Shown here piece after piece: positions 31,457 through 45,338 of a DNA stretch of 64,000 nucleotides; position 1 is the first letter of the stretch, and each line of letters opens with the position of its first letter. The notes beneath the pieces were generated by a model, which did not search any database, was not told the origin of the DNA, and was given only the letters and a program-made list of their open reading frames with translations. The DNA lies in assembly GCA_964019155.1 (NCBI GenBank), contig OZ025239.1, positions 106,483,612 to 106,547,611 of the forward strand, written 5' to 3'. The stretch comes from Osedax fenrisi. Taxonomy: Eukaryota; Annelida; Polychaeta; Sabellida; Siboglinidae. The translations under genes and the position numbers were made by a program.

Positions 31457-34400
31457 ACATTAGTAATGCAATTAAACTATTACAAACGAATAACATCCAT
31501 TAGTAAAGTAATAAAACTATTAGAAACGAATACAATCCATTAGTAACGATATAAAACTATTAGAAACGAATAAAATCCATTAGTAATGCAATTAAACAAT
31601 TAGAAACAAATAAAATCCATTAGTAACGTAATAAAACTATTATAAACGAATAAAATCTATTAGTATTGTAATAAAACAATTAGAAACGAATAAATTCCAT
31701 TAGTAACGAAATAAAACTATTAGAAACGAATAAAATCCATTAGTAACGTATTGAAACTATTTCAAACGAATAAAATCCATTAGTAACGTAATACAATATT
31801 ATAAACGAATAACATATATTAGTAATGCAATTAAACTATTAGAAACGAATAAAATCCATTATTAACGAAAAAAAACTATTTCAAACGAATAAAATCCATT
31901 AGTAATGTAATAAAACAATTAGAAACGAATAAAATCCATTAGTAACGAAATAAAACTATTTGAAACGAATAAAATCCATTAGTAATGTAATAAAACAATT
32001 AGAAACGAATAAAATCCATTAGTAACGTAATAAAACAATTAGAAACGAATAAAATCCATTAGTAACGAAATAAAACTATTTGAAACGAATAAATTCCATT
32101 AGTAATGTAATAAAACAATTAGAAACGAATTAAATCCATTAGTAACGAAATAAAACTATTAGAAACGAATAAAATCCATTAGTAATGTAATAAAACAATT
32201 AGAAACGAATAAAATCCATTAGTAACGAAATAAAACTATTTGAAACGAATAAAATCCATTAGTAATGTAATAAAACAATTAGAAACGAATTAAATCCATT
32301 AGTAACGAAATAAAACTATTATAAACGAATAAAATCTATTAGTAATGCAATTAAACTATTAGAAACGAATAAAATACATTAGTAACGAAATAAAACTATT
32401 AGAAACGAATAAAATCCATTAGTAACGAAATAAAACTATTTGAAACGAATAAAATCCATTAGTAATGTAATAAAACAATTAGAAACGAATAAAATCCATT
32501 AGTAACGAAATAAAACTATTTGAAACGAATAAAATCCATTAGTAATGTAATAAAACAATTAAAAACGAATTAAATCCATTAGTAACGAAATAAAACTATT
32601 ATAAACGAATAAAATCCATTACTAATGCAATTAAACTATTAGAAACGAATAAAATACATTAGTAACGAAATAAAACTATTTTAGACGAATAAAATCCATT
32701 AGTAATGTAATAAAACAATTAGAAACGAATTAAATCCATTAGTAACGAAATAAAACTATTATAAACGAATAAAATCCATTAGTAATGCAATTAAACTATT
32801 GTAAACCAATAGAATCTATAAGTAACGAATAAAACTATTTCAAACGAATAAAATCCATTAGTAACGTAATAAAACTATTAGAAAAGCATACAATCCATTA
32901 TTAACGTAATAACACTATTAGAAACGAATACAATCCATTAGTAACGAAATACAACTATTTCAAACGAATAAAATCCATTAGTAATGCAATTAAACTATTA
33001 TAAAGGAATAAAATCCATTAGTAATGAAATTAAACTATTAGAAACGAATAAAATCCACTAGTAACGTAATAAAACTATTAGAAAAGCATACAATCCATTA
33101 GTAACATAATAAAACTAATAGAAACGAATACAATCCATTAGTAACGAAATACAACTATTTCAAACGAATAAAACCATTAGTAACGTAATCAAACTATTAG
33201 AAACGAATAAAATCCATTAGTAACGTATTAAAACTATTTCAAACGAATAAAATCCATTAGTAACGTAATAAAACTATTAGAAACGAATAAAATCCATTAG
33301 TAACGTATTGAAACTATTTCAAACGAATAAAATCCATTAGTAACGTAATACAATATTATAAACGAATAACATCTATTAGTAATGCAATTAAACTATTAGA
33401 AACGAATAAAATCCATTATTAACGAAAAAAAACTATTTCAAACGAATAAAATCCATTAGTAATGTAATAAAACAATTAGAAACGAATAAAATCCATTAGT
33501 AACGAAATAAAACTATTTGAAACGAATAAAATCCATTAGTAATGTAATAAAACAATTAGAAACGAATAAAATCCATTAGTAACGTAATAAAACAATTAGA
33601 AACGAATAAAATCCATTAGTAACGAAATAAAACTATTTGAAACGAATAAATTCCATTAGTAATGTAATAAAACAATTAGAAACGAATTAAATCCATTAGT
33701 AACGAAATAAAACTATTAGAAACGAATAAAATCCATTAGTAATGTAATAAAACAATTAGAAACGAATAAAATCCATTAGTAACGAAATAAAACTATTTGA
33801 AACGAATAAAATCCATTAGTAATGTAATAAAACAATTAGAAACGAATTAAATCCATTAGTAACGAAATAAAACTATTATAAACGAATAAAATCTATTAGT
33901 AATGCAATTAAACTATTAGAAACGAATAAAATACATTAGTAACGAAATAAAACTATTAGAAACGAATAAAATCCATTAGTAACGAAATAAAACTATTTGA
34001 AACGAATAAAATCCATTAGTAATGTAATAAAACAATTAGAAACGAATAAAATCCATTAGTAACGAAATAAAACTATTTGAAACGAATAAAATCCATTAGT
34101 AATGTAATAAAACAATTAGAAACGAATTAAATCCATTAGTAACGAAATAAAACTATTATAAACGAATAAAATCCATTAGTAATGCAATTAAACTATTAGA
34201 AACGAATAAAATACATTAGTAACGAAATAAAACTATTTGAAACGAATAAAATCCATTAGTAATGTAATAAAACAATTAGAAACGAATTAAATCCATTAGT
34301 AACGAAATAAAACTATTATAAACGAATAAAATCCATTAGTAATGCAATTAAACTATTAGAAACGAATAAAATACATTAGTAACGAAATAAAACTATTAGA

Positions 34401-37234
34401 AACGAATAAAATCCATTAGTATCGTAATAAAACTATTTCAAACGAATAAAATCAATTCGTAACGTGATAAAACTATTATAAACGAATAAAATACATTAGT
34501 AATGCAATTAACTATTACAAACGAATAAAATCCATTAGTAACGTAATAAAACTATTAGAAACGAATACAATCCATTAGTAACGATATAAAACTATTTCAA
34601 ACGAATAAAACCATTAGTAACGAAATAAAACTATTAGAAACGAATAAAATCCATTAGTAATGCAATTAAAATGATGTAAACGAATAAAATCCATAAGTAA
34701 CGAAATAAAACTATTTCAAACGAATAAAATACATTAGTAACGTAATAAAACTATTAGAAAAGCATACAATCCATTAGTAACATAATAAAACTAATATAAA
34801 CGAATACAATCCATTAGTAACGAAATACAACTATATCAAACGAATAAAACCATTAGTAACGTAATCAAACTATTAGAAACGAATAAAATCCATTAGTAAC
34901 GTATTGAAACTATTTCAAACGAATAAAATCCATTAGTAACGTAATAAAATATTATAAACGAATAACATCTATTAGTAATGCAATTAAACTATTAGAAACG
35001 AATAAAATCCATTATTAACGAAAAAAAACTATTTCAAACGAATAAAATCCATTAGTAATGTAATAAAACAATTAGAAACGAATATAATCCATTAGTAACG
35101 TAATAAAACTATTTCAAACGAATAAAATCCATTAGTAACGTAATAAAACTATTAGAAACGAATAAAATCCATTAGTATTGTAATAAAACAATTAGAAACG
35201 AATAAAATCCATTAGTAACGAAATAAAACTATTAGAAACGAATAACATCCATTAATAATGTAATAAAACAATTAGAAACGAATAAAATCCATTAGTAACG
35301 AAATAAAACTATTTGAAACGAATAAAATCCATTAGTAATGTAATAAAACAATTAGAAACGAATTAAATCCATTAGTAACGAAATAAAACTATTATAAACG
35401 AATAAAATCCATTAGTAACGTAATAAAACTATTTCAAACGAATAAAATCAATTCGTAACGTGATAAAACTATTATAAACGAATAAAATACATTAGTAATG
35501 CAATTAAACTATTACAAACGAATAAAATCCATTAGTAACATAATAAAACTATTAGAAACGATTACAATCCATTAGTAACGATATAAAACTATTAGAAACG
35601 AATAAAATCCATTAGTAATGCAATTAAACAATTAGAAACAAATAAAATATATTAGTAACGTAATAAAACTATTAGAAACGAATAAAATCCATTAGTATTG
35701 TAATAAAACAATTAGAAACGAATAAAATCCATTGTTAACGTAATAAAACTATTAGAAAAGCATACAATCCATTAGTAACGTAATAAAAATATTAGAAACG
35801 AATATAATCCATTAGTAACGTATTGAAACTATTTCAAACGAATAAAATCCATTAGTAATGTAATAAAACAATTTCAAACGAATAAAATCCATTAGTAATG
35901 TAATAAAACAATTAGAAACGAATAAATTCCATTAGTAACAAAATAAAACTATTAGAAACGAATAAAATCCATTAGTAACGAAATAAAACTATTAGAAACG
36001 AATAAAATCCATTAGTAACGTACTAAAACTATTAGAAACGAATAAAATCCATTAGTAATACAATTAAACTATTGTAAACGAATAGAATCTATAAGTAACG
36101 AAATAAAACTATTTCAAACGAATAAAATCCATTAGTAACGTAATAAAACTATTAGAAAAGCATACAATCCATTAGTAACGAAATAAAACTATTAGAAACG
36201 AATAAAATCCATTAGTAACGTAATAAAACTATTAGAAACGAATAAAATCCATTAGTAACGTAATAAAACTATTTCAAACATATAAAATCCATTAGTAACG
36301 TGATAAAACTATTATAAACGAATAAAATCCATTAGTAACGTAATAAAACTATTTCAAACGAATAAAATCAATTCGTAACGTGATAAAACTATTATAAACG
36401 AATAAAATACATTATTAATGCAATTAAACTATTACAAACGAATAAAATCCATTAGTAACATAATAAAACTATTAGAAACGAATACAATCCATTAGTAACG
36501 ATATAAAACTATTAGAAACGAATAAAATCCATTAGTAATGCAATTAAACAATTAGAAACAAATAAAATATATTAGTAACGTAATAAAACTATTAGAAACG
36601 AATAAAATCCATTAGTATTGTAATAAAACAATTAGAAACGAATAAAATCCATTATTAACGTAATAAAACTATTAGAAAAGCATACAATCCATTAGTAACG
36701 TAATAAAAATATTAGAAACGAATATAATCCATTAGTAACGTATTTAAACTATTTCAAACGAATAAAATCCATTAGTACCGTAATAAAACTATTATAAACG
36801 AATAAAATCCATTAGTAATGCAATTAAACTATTAGAAACGAATAAAATCCATTAGTAACGAAATAAAACTATTAGAAACCAATAAAATCCATTAGTAACG
36901 TACTAAAACTATTAGAAACGAATAAAATCCATTAGTAATGTAATAAAACAATTAGAAACGAATAAAATCCATTAGTAACGAAATAAAACTATTTGAAACG
37001 AATAAAATCCATTAGTAATGTAATAAAACAATTAGAAACGAATTAAATCCATTAGTAATGAAATAAAACTATTATAAACGAATACAATCCATTAGTAACG
37101 TAATAAAACTATTTCAAACGAATAAAATCAATTCGTAACGAAATAAAACTATTAGAAACGAATAAAATCCATTAGTAATGCAATTAAAATATTGTAAACG
37201 AATAAAATCCATAAGTAACGAAATAAAACTATTT

Positions 37235-40200
37235 CAAACGAATAAAATACATTAGTAACGTAATAAAACTATTAGAAAAGCATACAATCCATTATTAACG
37301 TAATAACACTATTAGAAACGAATACAATCCATTAGTAACGAAATACAACTATTTCAAACGAATAAAATCCATTAGTAATGCAATTAAACTATTATAAAGG
37401 AATAAAATCCATTAGTAATGAAATTAAACTATTAGAAACGAATAAAATCCACTAGTAACGTAATAAAACTATTAGAAAAGCATACAATCCATTAGTAACA
37501 TAATAAAACTAATAGAAACGAATACAATCCATTAGTAACGAAATACAACTATTTCAAACGAATAAAACCATTAGTAACGTAATCAAACTATTAGAAACGA
37601 ATAAAATCCATTAGTAACGTATTAAAACTATTTAAAACGAATAAAATCCATTAGTAACGTAATAAAACTATTAGAAACGAATAAAATCCATTAGTAACGT
37701 ATTGAAACTATTTCAAACGAATAAAATCCATTAGTAACGTAATAAAATATTATAAACGAATAACATCTATTAGTAATGCAATTAAACTATTAGAAACGAA
37801 TAAAATCCATTATTAACGAAAAAAAACTATTTCAAACGAATAAAATCCATTAGTAATGTAATAAAACAATTAGAAACGAATAAAATCCATTAGTAACGAA
37901 ATAAAACTATTTGAAACGAATAAAATCCATTAGTAATGTAATAAAACAATTAGAAACGAATAAAATCCATTAGTAACGTAATAAAACAATTAGAAACGAA
38001 TAAAATCCATTAGTAACGAAATAAAACTATTTGAAACGAATAAATTCCATTAGTAATGTAATAAAACAATTAGAAACGAATTAAATCCATTAGTAACGAA
38101 ATAAAACTATTATAAACGAATAAAATCCATTAGTAATGCAATTAAACTATTAGAAACGAATAAAATACATTAGTAACGAAATAAAACTATTAGAAACGAA
38201 TAAAATCCATTATTAACGTAATAAAACTATTTCAAACGAATAAAATCAATTCGTAACGTGATAAAACTATTATAAACGAATAAAATACATTAGTAATGCA
38301 ATTAAACTATTACAAACGAATAACATCCATTAGTAAAGTAATAAAACTATTAGAAACGAATACAATCCATTAGTAACGATATAAAACTATTAGAAACGAA
38401 TAAAATCCATTAGTAATGCAATTAAACAATTAGAAACAAATAAAATCCATTAGTAACGTAATAAAACTATTATAAACGAATAAAATCTATTAGTATTGTA
38501 ATAAAACAATTAGAAACGAATAAATTCCATTAGTAACGAAATAAAACTATTAGAAACGAATAAAATCCATTAGTAATGCAATTAAACTATTGTAAACGAA
38601 TAGAATCTATAAGTAACGAAATAAAACTATTTCAAACGAATAAAATCCATTAGTAACGTAATAAAACTATTAGAAAAGCATACAATCCATTAGTAACGTA
38701 ATAAAACTATTAGAAACGAATACAATTCATTAGTAACGAAATACAACTATTTCAAACGAATAAAACCATTAGTAACGTAATAAAACTATTAGAAACGAAT
38801 AAAATCCATTAGTAACGTATTGAAACTATTTCAAACGAATAAAATCCATTAGTAACGTATTAAAACTATTTCAAATGAATAAAATCCATTAGTAACGTAA
38901 TAAAACTATTATAAACGAATAAAATCTATTAGTAATGCAATTAAACTATTAGAAACGAATAAAATCCATTAGTAATGCACTTAAACTATTGTAAACGAAT
39001 AGAATCTATAAGTAACGAAATAAAACTATTTCAAACGAATAAAATCCATTAGTAACGTAATAAAACTATTAGAAAAGCATACAATCCATTATTAACGTAA
39101 TAACACTATTAGAAACGAATACAATCCATTAGTAACGAAATACAACTATTTCAAACGAATAAAATCCATTAGTAATGCAATTAAACTATTATAAAGGAAT
39201 AAAATCCATTAGTAATGAAATTAAACTATTAGAAACGAATAAAATCCACTAGTAACGTAATAAAACTATTAGAAAAGCATACAATCCATTAGTAACATAA
39301 TAAAACTAATAGAAACGAATACAATCCATTAGTAACGAAATACAACTATTTCAAACGAATAAAACCATTAGTAACGTAATCAAACTATTAGAAACGAATA
39401 AAATCCATTAGTAACGTATTAAAACTATTTCAAACGAATAAAATCCATTAGTAACGTAATAAAACTATTAGAAACGAATAAAATCCATTAGTAATGTATT
39501 GAAACTATTTCAAACGAATAAAATCCATTAGTAACGTAATACAATATTATAAACGAATAACATCTATTAGTAATGCAATTAAACTATTAGAAACGAATAA
39601 AATCCATTATTAACGAAAAAAAACTATTTCAAACGAATAAAATCCATTAGTAATGTAATAAAACAATTAGAAACGAATAAAATCCATTAGTAACGAAATA
39701 AAACTATTTGAAACGAATAAAATCCATTAGTAATGTAATAAAACAATTAGAAACGAATAAAATCCATTAGTAACGTAATAAAACAATTAGAAACGAATAA
39801 AATCCATTAGTAACGAAATAAAACTATTTGAAACGAATAAATTACATTAGTAATGTAATAAAACAATTAGAAACGAATTAAATCCATTAGTAACGAAATA
39901 AAACTATTATAAACGAATAAAATCCATTAGTAATGCAATTAAACTATTAGAAACGAATAAAATACATTAGTAACGAAATAAAACTATTAGAAACGAATAA
40001 AATCCATTATTAACGTAATAAAACTATTTCAAACGAATAAAATCAATTCGTAACGTGATAAAACTATTATAAACGAATAAAATACATTAGTAATGCAATT
40101 AAACTATTACAAACGAATAACATCCATTAGTAAAGTAATAAAACTATTAGAAACGAATACAATCCATTAGTAACGATATAAAACTATTAGAAACGAATAA

Positions 40201-40830
40201 AATCCATTAGTAATGCAATTAAACAATTAGAAACAAATAAAATCCATTAGTAACGTAATAAAACTATTATAAACGAATAAAATCTATTAGTATTGTAATA
40301 AAACAATTAGAAACGAATAAATTTCATTAGTAACGAAATAAACTATTAGAAACGAATAAAATCCATTAGTAATGCAATTAATCTATTGTAAACGAATAGA
40401 ATCTATAAGTAACGAAATAAAACTATTTCAAACGAATAAAATCCATTAGTAACGTAATAAAACTATTAGAAAAGCATACAATCCATTAGTAACGTAATAA
40501 AACTATTAGAAACGAATACAATTCATTAGTAACGAAATACAACTATTTCAAACGAATAAAACCATTAGTAACGTAATAAAACTATTAGAAACGAATAAAA
40601 TCCATTAGTAACGTATTGAAACTATTTCAAACGAATAAAATCCATTAGTAACGTATTAAAACTATTTCAAATGAATAAAATCCATTAGTAACGTAATAAA
40701 ACTATTATAAACGAATAAAATCTATTAGTAATGCAATTAAACTATTAGAAACGAATAAAATCCATTAGTAATGCAATTAAACTATTGTAAACGAATAGAA
40801 TCTATAAGTAACGAAATAAAACTATTTCAA
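37235..40830 (+). repeat. Tandem 1,797-bp higher-order satellite repeat
   Basis: Two contiguous copies start near 37,235 and 39,032. The unique CCACTA variant lies at 37,449 and 39,246, and GTAATGCA before the GAATAGAATCTATAAG unit lies at 38,971 and 40,768, both 1,797 bp apart. A partial relative of the first part lies at about 32,841-33,710 (offset 4,394; CCACTA at 33,055). The start of a further partial copy follows 40,830. Confidence 0.8.
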
Positions 40831-41599
40831 ACGAATAAAATCCATTAGTAACGTAATACAACTATTAGAAAAGCATACAATCCATTAGTAACGTAATAAA
40901 ACTATTAGAAACGAATACAATTCATTAGTAACGAAATACAACTATTTCAAACGAATAAAACCATTAGTAACGTAATAAAACTATTAGAAACGAATAAAAT
41001 CCATTAGTAACGTATTGAAACTATTTCAAACGAATAAAATCCATTAGTAACGTATTAAAACTATTTCAAATGAATAAAATCCATTAGTAACGTAATAAAA
41101 CTATTATAAACGAATAAAATCCATTAGTAATGCAATTAAACTATTAGAAACGAATAAAATCCATTAGTAACGTAATAAAACTATTATAAACGAATAAAAT
41201 CTATTAGTATTGTAATAAAACAATTAGAAACGAATAAATTCCATTAGTAACGAAATAAAACTATTAGAAACGAATAAAATCCATTAGTAACGAAATAAAA
41301 CTATTAGAAACGAATAAAATCCATTAGTAACGTACTAAAACTATTAGAAACGAATAAAATCCATTAGTAATGTAATAAAACAATTTCAAACGAATAAAAT
41401 CCATTAGTAATGTAATAAAACAATTAGAAACGAATAAATTCCATTAGTAACAAAATAAAACTATTAGAAACGAATAAAATCCATTAGTAACGAAATAAAA
41501 CTATTAGAAACGAATAAAATCCATTAGTAACGTACTAAAACTATTAGAAACGAATAAAATCCATTAGTAATGCAATTAAACTATTGTAAACGAATAGAA

Positions 41600-43290
41600 T
41601 CTATAAGTAACGAAATAAAACTATTTCAAACGAATAAAATCCATTAGTAACGTAATAAAACTATTAGAAAAGCATACAATCCATTAGTAACGTAATAAAA
41701 CTATTAGAAACGAATACAATTCATTAGTAACGAAATACAACTATTTCAAACGAATAAAACCATTAGTAACGTAATAAAACTATTAGAAACGAATAAAATC
41801 CATTAGTAACGTATTGAAACTATTTCAAACGAATAAAATACATTAGTAACGTATTAAAACTATTTCAAATGAATAAAATCCATTAGTAACGTAATAAAAC
41901 TATTATAAACGAATAAAATCTATTAGTATTGTAATAAAACAATTAGAAACGAATAAATTCCATTAGTAACGAAATAAAACTATTAGAAACGAATAAAATC
42001 CATTAGTAACGAAATAAAACTATTAGAAACGAATAAAATCTATTAGTAACGTACTAAAACTATTAGAAACGAATAAAATCCATTAGTAATGTAATAAAAC
42101 AATTTCAAACGAATAAAATCCATTAGTAATGTAATAAAACAATTAGAAACGAATAAAATCCATTAGTAACGTAATAAAACTATTAGAAACGAATAAAATC
42201 CATTAGTAATGCAATTAAACTATTAGAAACGAATAAAATCCATTATTAACGAAAAAAAACGATTTCAAACGAATAAAATCCATTAGTAATGTAATAAAAC
42301 AATTAGAAACGAATAAAATCCATTAGTAATGCAATTAAACTATTGTAAACGAATAAAATCCATTAGTAACGAAATAAAACTATTAGAAACGAATAAAATC
42401 CATTAGTAACGTATTAAAACTATTAGAAAAGCATACAATCCATTAGTAACGTAATAAAACTATTAGAAACGAATACAATTCATTAGTAACGAAATACAAC
42501 TATTTCAAACGAATAAAACCATTAGTAACGTAATAAAACTATTAGAAACGAATAAAATCCATTAGTAACGTATTGAAACTATTTCAAACGAATAAAATCC
42601 ATTAGTAACATATTAAAACTATTTCAAATGAATAAAATCCATTAGTAACGTAATAAAACTATTATAAACGAATAAAATCCATTAGTAATGCAATTAAACT
42701 ATTAGAAACGAATAAAATCCATTAGTAACGTAATGAAACTATTATAAACGAATAAAATCTATTAGTATTGTAATAAAACAATTAGAAACGAATAAATTCC
42801 ATTAGTAACGAAATAAAACTATTAGAAACGAATAAAATCCATTAGTAACGAAATAAAACTATTAGAAACGAATAAAATCTATTAGTAACGTACTAAAACT
42901 ATTAGAAACGAATAAAATCCATTAGTAATGTAATAAAACAATTTCAAACGAATAAAATCCATTAGTAATGTAATAAAACAATTAGAAACGAATAAAATCC
43001 ATTAGTAACGTAATAAAACTATTAGAAACGAATAAAATCCATTAGTAATGCAATTAAACTATTAGAAACGAATAAAATCCATTATTAACGAAAAAAAACG
43101 ATTTCAAACGAATAAAATCCATTAGTAATGTAATAAAACAATTAGAAACGAATAAAATCCATTAGTAACGTAATAAAACTATTATAAACGAATAAAATCC
43201 ATTAGTAACGTAATAAAACTATTATAAACGAATAAAATCCATTAGTAATGCAATTAAACTATTATAAAGGAATAAAATTCATTAGTAATG
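41600..43290 (+). repeat. Higher-order satellite repeat with 839-bp offset
   Basis: The rare GAAAAAAAACGATTTC variant is at 42,251 and 43,090, and GTACTAAAAC is at 42,051 and 42,890, both 839 bp apart. Upstream in the same block the GAAAAGCAT marker (41,667 and 42,426) gives 759 bp, so the copies differ by an 80-bp (two-unit) indel. The segment lies next to the array edge. Confidence 0.65.
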
Positions 43291-43300
43291 AAATTAAACT

Positions 43301-43597
43301 ATTGCAATACTAATGGATTTTATTCGTTTATAATAGTTTTATTTCGTTACTAATGGATTTAATTCTTTTCTAATAGTTTTATTACGTTACTAAAGGATTT
43401 TATTCATTTATAATAGTTTTATTACGTTATTAATGGATTGTATTCGTTTCTTAAGGATTTTATTCATTTCTAATAGTTGTATTACGTTATTAATGGATTT
43501 TATTCGTTTCTAATAGTTTAATTTCATTACTAACGGATTGTATTCTTTTCTAATAGTTTAATTTCATTACTAATGTATTTTATTCGTTTCTAATATA
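43301..43597 (-). repeat. Inverted satellite block at the array edge
   Basis: At about 43,301-43,305 the satellite switches orientation. The forward run ending AATTAAACTATT is followed by TGCAATACTAATGG, the reverse complement of CCATTAGTATTGCA. About seven reverse-oriented units follow, until the pattern fades at about 43,597. These units carry more private changes than the main array (for example TAAAGG, TTAAGG and TAACGG in place of TAATGG), as expected of an array margin not reached by homogenisation. Confidence 0.9.
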
Positions 43598-43773
43598 CTT
43601 ATTGATTTTATAAACTTTGTATTTTTGTATGCAATACACTTATATATTTATAGTTATATAATAAATTCTTATTTATATATAAATATTTATAAGTGATTAA
43701 TATAAAATATAAAATATAAATTATAATATACTATATTACTTGAATATTAGTATATAGTTGTATTACCTAAGTA

Positions 43774-43820
<47 letters not shown>

Positions 43821-43833
43821 AATATATATTAAA
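43598..43833. other. AT-rich spacer with a (TA)n tract
   Basis: Almost pure A/T with no satellite unit and no coding signal. A (TA)n microsatellite occupies about 43,779-43,818, just before the first open frame of the downstream LINE. It may be the insertion target or the 5' flank of that element. Confidence 0.7.
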
Positions 43834-44560
43834 ATGGTAACATCAAAAATAAAGTTACCAACTATTGACTCAGACCCACAGACAGATATATTAAATAATA
43901 ATGAATTAAAAGAAATAATTAAAAATTAAAACACAATAATAAATAATCAAAATGAAATCATAGAAAAACGTAATACCTCAATAGAAAACCAAACAAAACT
44001 ACTTAATAAAATGACTGAAAATCCAAATAAAAATGATTTGAAAACTTTTGCTGAAATTACAAAAAAAAATATAGATTCATCAATTCATACAACAATAACC
44101 AAAACTATAAATAAAACAATCAATCAAAACAACATATTAAAAACACGAAACAAAAATCAACATCATCTTATATAACATGGAAAAAACAAATGAAGAAAAT
44201 TATAACAAAAGAAAAGAAATTGAAAAATCCAAAATATAAGAAACACTAAACATAACAGAAACTAAATTTACCATACTAGAACATATGAGGATAGGAAAAT
44301 ACCATGAAAATGAAAATAGAAATAGGCCAATTAAAATTATATTTGATTCGGAATTTGAACGCAACCAAATACTGGCAAACGCAAATAAATTAAAAAATAA
44401 TAATATCAATAAAATAAGAATTTCTAGAAAATTTTCAAAAGAACAACTTGAAACAATAACTAAATTAATAGAAGAAATAACAAAAAACCCATCACAAAAC
44501 GATCAATCAGTTCGATTCATCGATAATAACTTTAAAATAATACAAATCCGCAATGATTAA
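43834..44560 (+). pseudogene. LINE ORF1 protein remnant
   Basis: About 240 codons can be followed with breaks. The ATG at 43,834 opens a frame that meets TAA at 43,927 but stays coding-like afterwards, with a polar N/Q/K/E/I-rich region suggesting a coiled coil. A frame change near 44,155 leads into the third frame, which has TAA at 44,237 and is then open to 44,560. The C-terminal part contains RPIKIIFDSEFERNQIL, a pattern typical of ORF1 nucleic-acid-binding proteins of L2/CR1/Jockey LINEs, which coat the element RNA. It overlaps ORF2 by 8 bases (ATGATTAA), the close coupling common in two-ORF LINEs. The family link rests on pattern recognition only. Confidence 0.7.
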
Positions 44561-45338
44561 AATAAATGATCAATATAAAACAATAGACCAATATAAAAAT
44601 GAAATAACACAAGATAAACTCATAATAATACACATAAACATAAGAAGCCTACAAAAAAAGTTTGATACATTTAAAACGTTAATAAATAACATAAAAAAAG
44701 AACCTCATGTAATATGTCTTACAGAAACCTGGCTAAATGACTTAAATAACACTAACCTAGAACTACTTAACTATACTATGGAATATAAAAACAGGACAAA
44801 TAACACAAAAAAGAGTGGCGGTGGAGTTTGCATTTACATTCATAAAAGTATTGAATACAAAATAAGTAATGACTTAACTTTCAACATAAATGACTACTTA
44901 GAAATACTATCAATTGAGATAAAGCTAAACTTGTCAAACAAACTACTACTATCCACATTATACAATAGCCCATTTCACAGACAAATAGACTTTCTAAACA
45001 TACTATATGAACAATTTCACACTCACATAAATGATAATATTATATTACTCGGTGATTTCAATAATGACACAAACACATCGACCACACCTTTAAACCTTCT
45101 CACTACCCAACTTGGACTTAAACCAACAATAACTCAAACTATAGACCAATACCTACACAACACATCTGCAAACACAATAATAGATCAAATCTATATAAAC
45201 CCAAATTACCACCCGAGTACAATATCAGGTATTCTTCTTGAAGATATAACTGACCACCTACCAATATACATTTTAATAGCTAAAAATAAAAATAATCAAA
45301 AACAAACTGATACCGTTACTACAAGACGTCTAACTTGA
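44553..45338 (+). pseudogene. LINE ORF2, endonuclease part (open segment)
   Basis: This 261-codon open segment covers the whole exonuclease/endonuclease/phosphatase-fold domain, which nicks target DNA to prime reverse transcription. Visible motifs in order are H-I-N-I-R-S-L (about residue 28), I-C-L-T-E-T-W (about 54; the E binds metal), G-G-G-V-C-I-Y, L-L-G-D-F-N-N-D (about 165) and D-I-T-D-H-L-P near the C-terminus with the catalytic D-H pair. All expected catalytic residues are present. The segment ends at TGA 45,336, where an intact ORF2 would continue into the RT. The start ATG overlaps the ORF1 stop. Confidence 0.85.

Larger units (their letters stand above)
1..43305 (+). repeat. 40-bp dimeric satellite array, about 43 kb
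   Basis: The whole stretch is a head-to-tail tandem repeat with a 40-bp period, about 1,080 copies. A typical unit is the half CGAATAAAATCCATTAGTAA followed by the half CGTAATAAAACTATTAGAAA. The halves match at 14 of 20 positions, so the 40-mer looks like a fixed dimer of an older 20-bp monomer. The first half is the more constant. The second half comes in recurring classes, for example CGTAATAAAACTATTAGAAA, TGCAATTAAACTATTATAAA and CGAAATAAAACTATTTCAAA. Occasional 2-3 bp deletions (for example CGTAAAACTATTAG) shift the register. Stops fall in every frame and no long open frame exists. No foreign insertion was seen inside. Such arrays typically form centromeric or other constitutive heterochromatin; which applies here cannot be told from sequence. 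Confidence 0.98.
31457..43305 (+). repeat. Satellite sub-block with a different variant set
   Basis: From about 31.5 kb onward the array uses variants that are rare or absent upstream. These are AGAAAAGCATACAATCC, the TTTGAAACGAATAAAATCC class alternating with GTAATGTAATAAAACAATTAG, GAATAGAATCTATAAG, GTACTAAAAC and CCACTAGTAACG. The 40-bp frame is unchanged. The two parts of the array have therefore been homogenised largely separately. Confidence 0.75.

Noticed and set aside
1..43305. CRISPR array or telomeric repeat
   Set aside because: The units are contiguous with no unique spacers, both halves are repeats of each other, and there are no cas genes. The unit is not a TTAGG/TTAGGG-type telomere motif.
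1..43305. CENP-B box in the satellite
   Set aside because: TTCG occurs on the reverse strand, but the required downstream CGGG-type part is absent from the unit.
44200..44409. Minus-strand hydrophobic frame
   Set aside because: It lies opposite LINE ORF1. A/T-rich antisense DNA reads as F/I/L/S, and there is no independent support.
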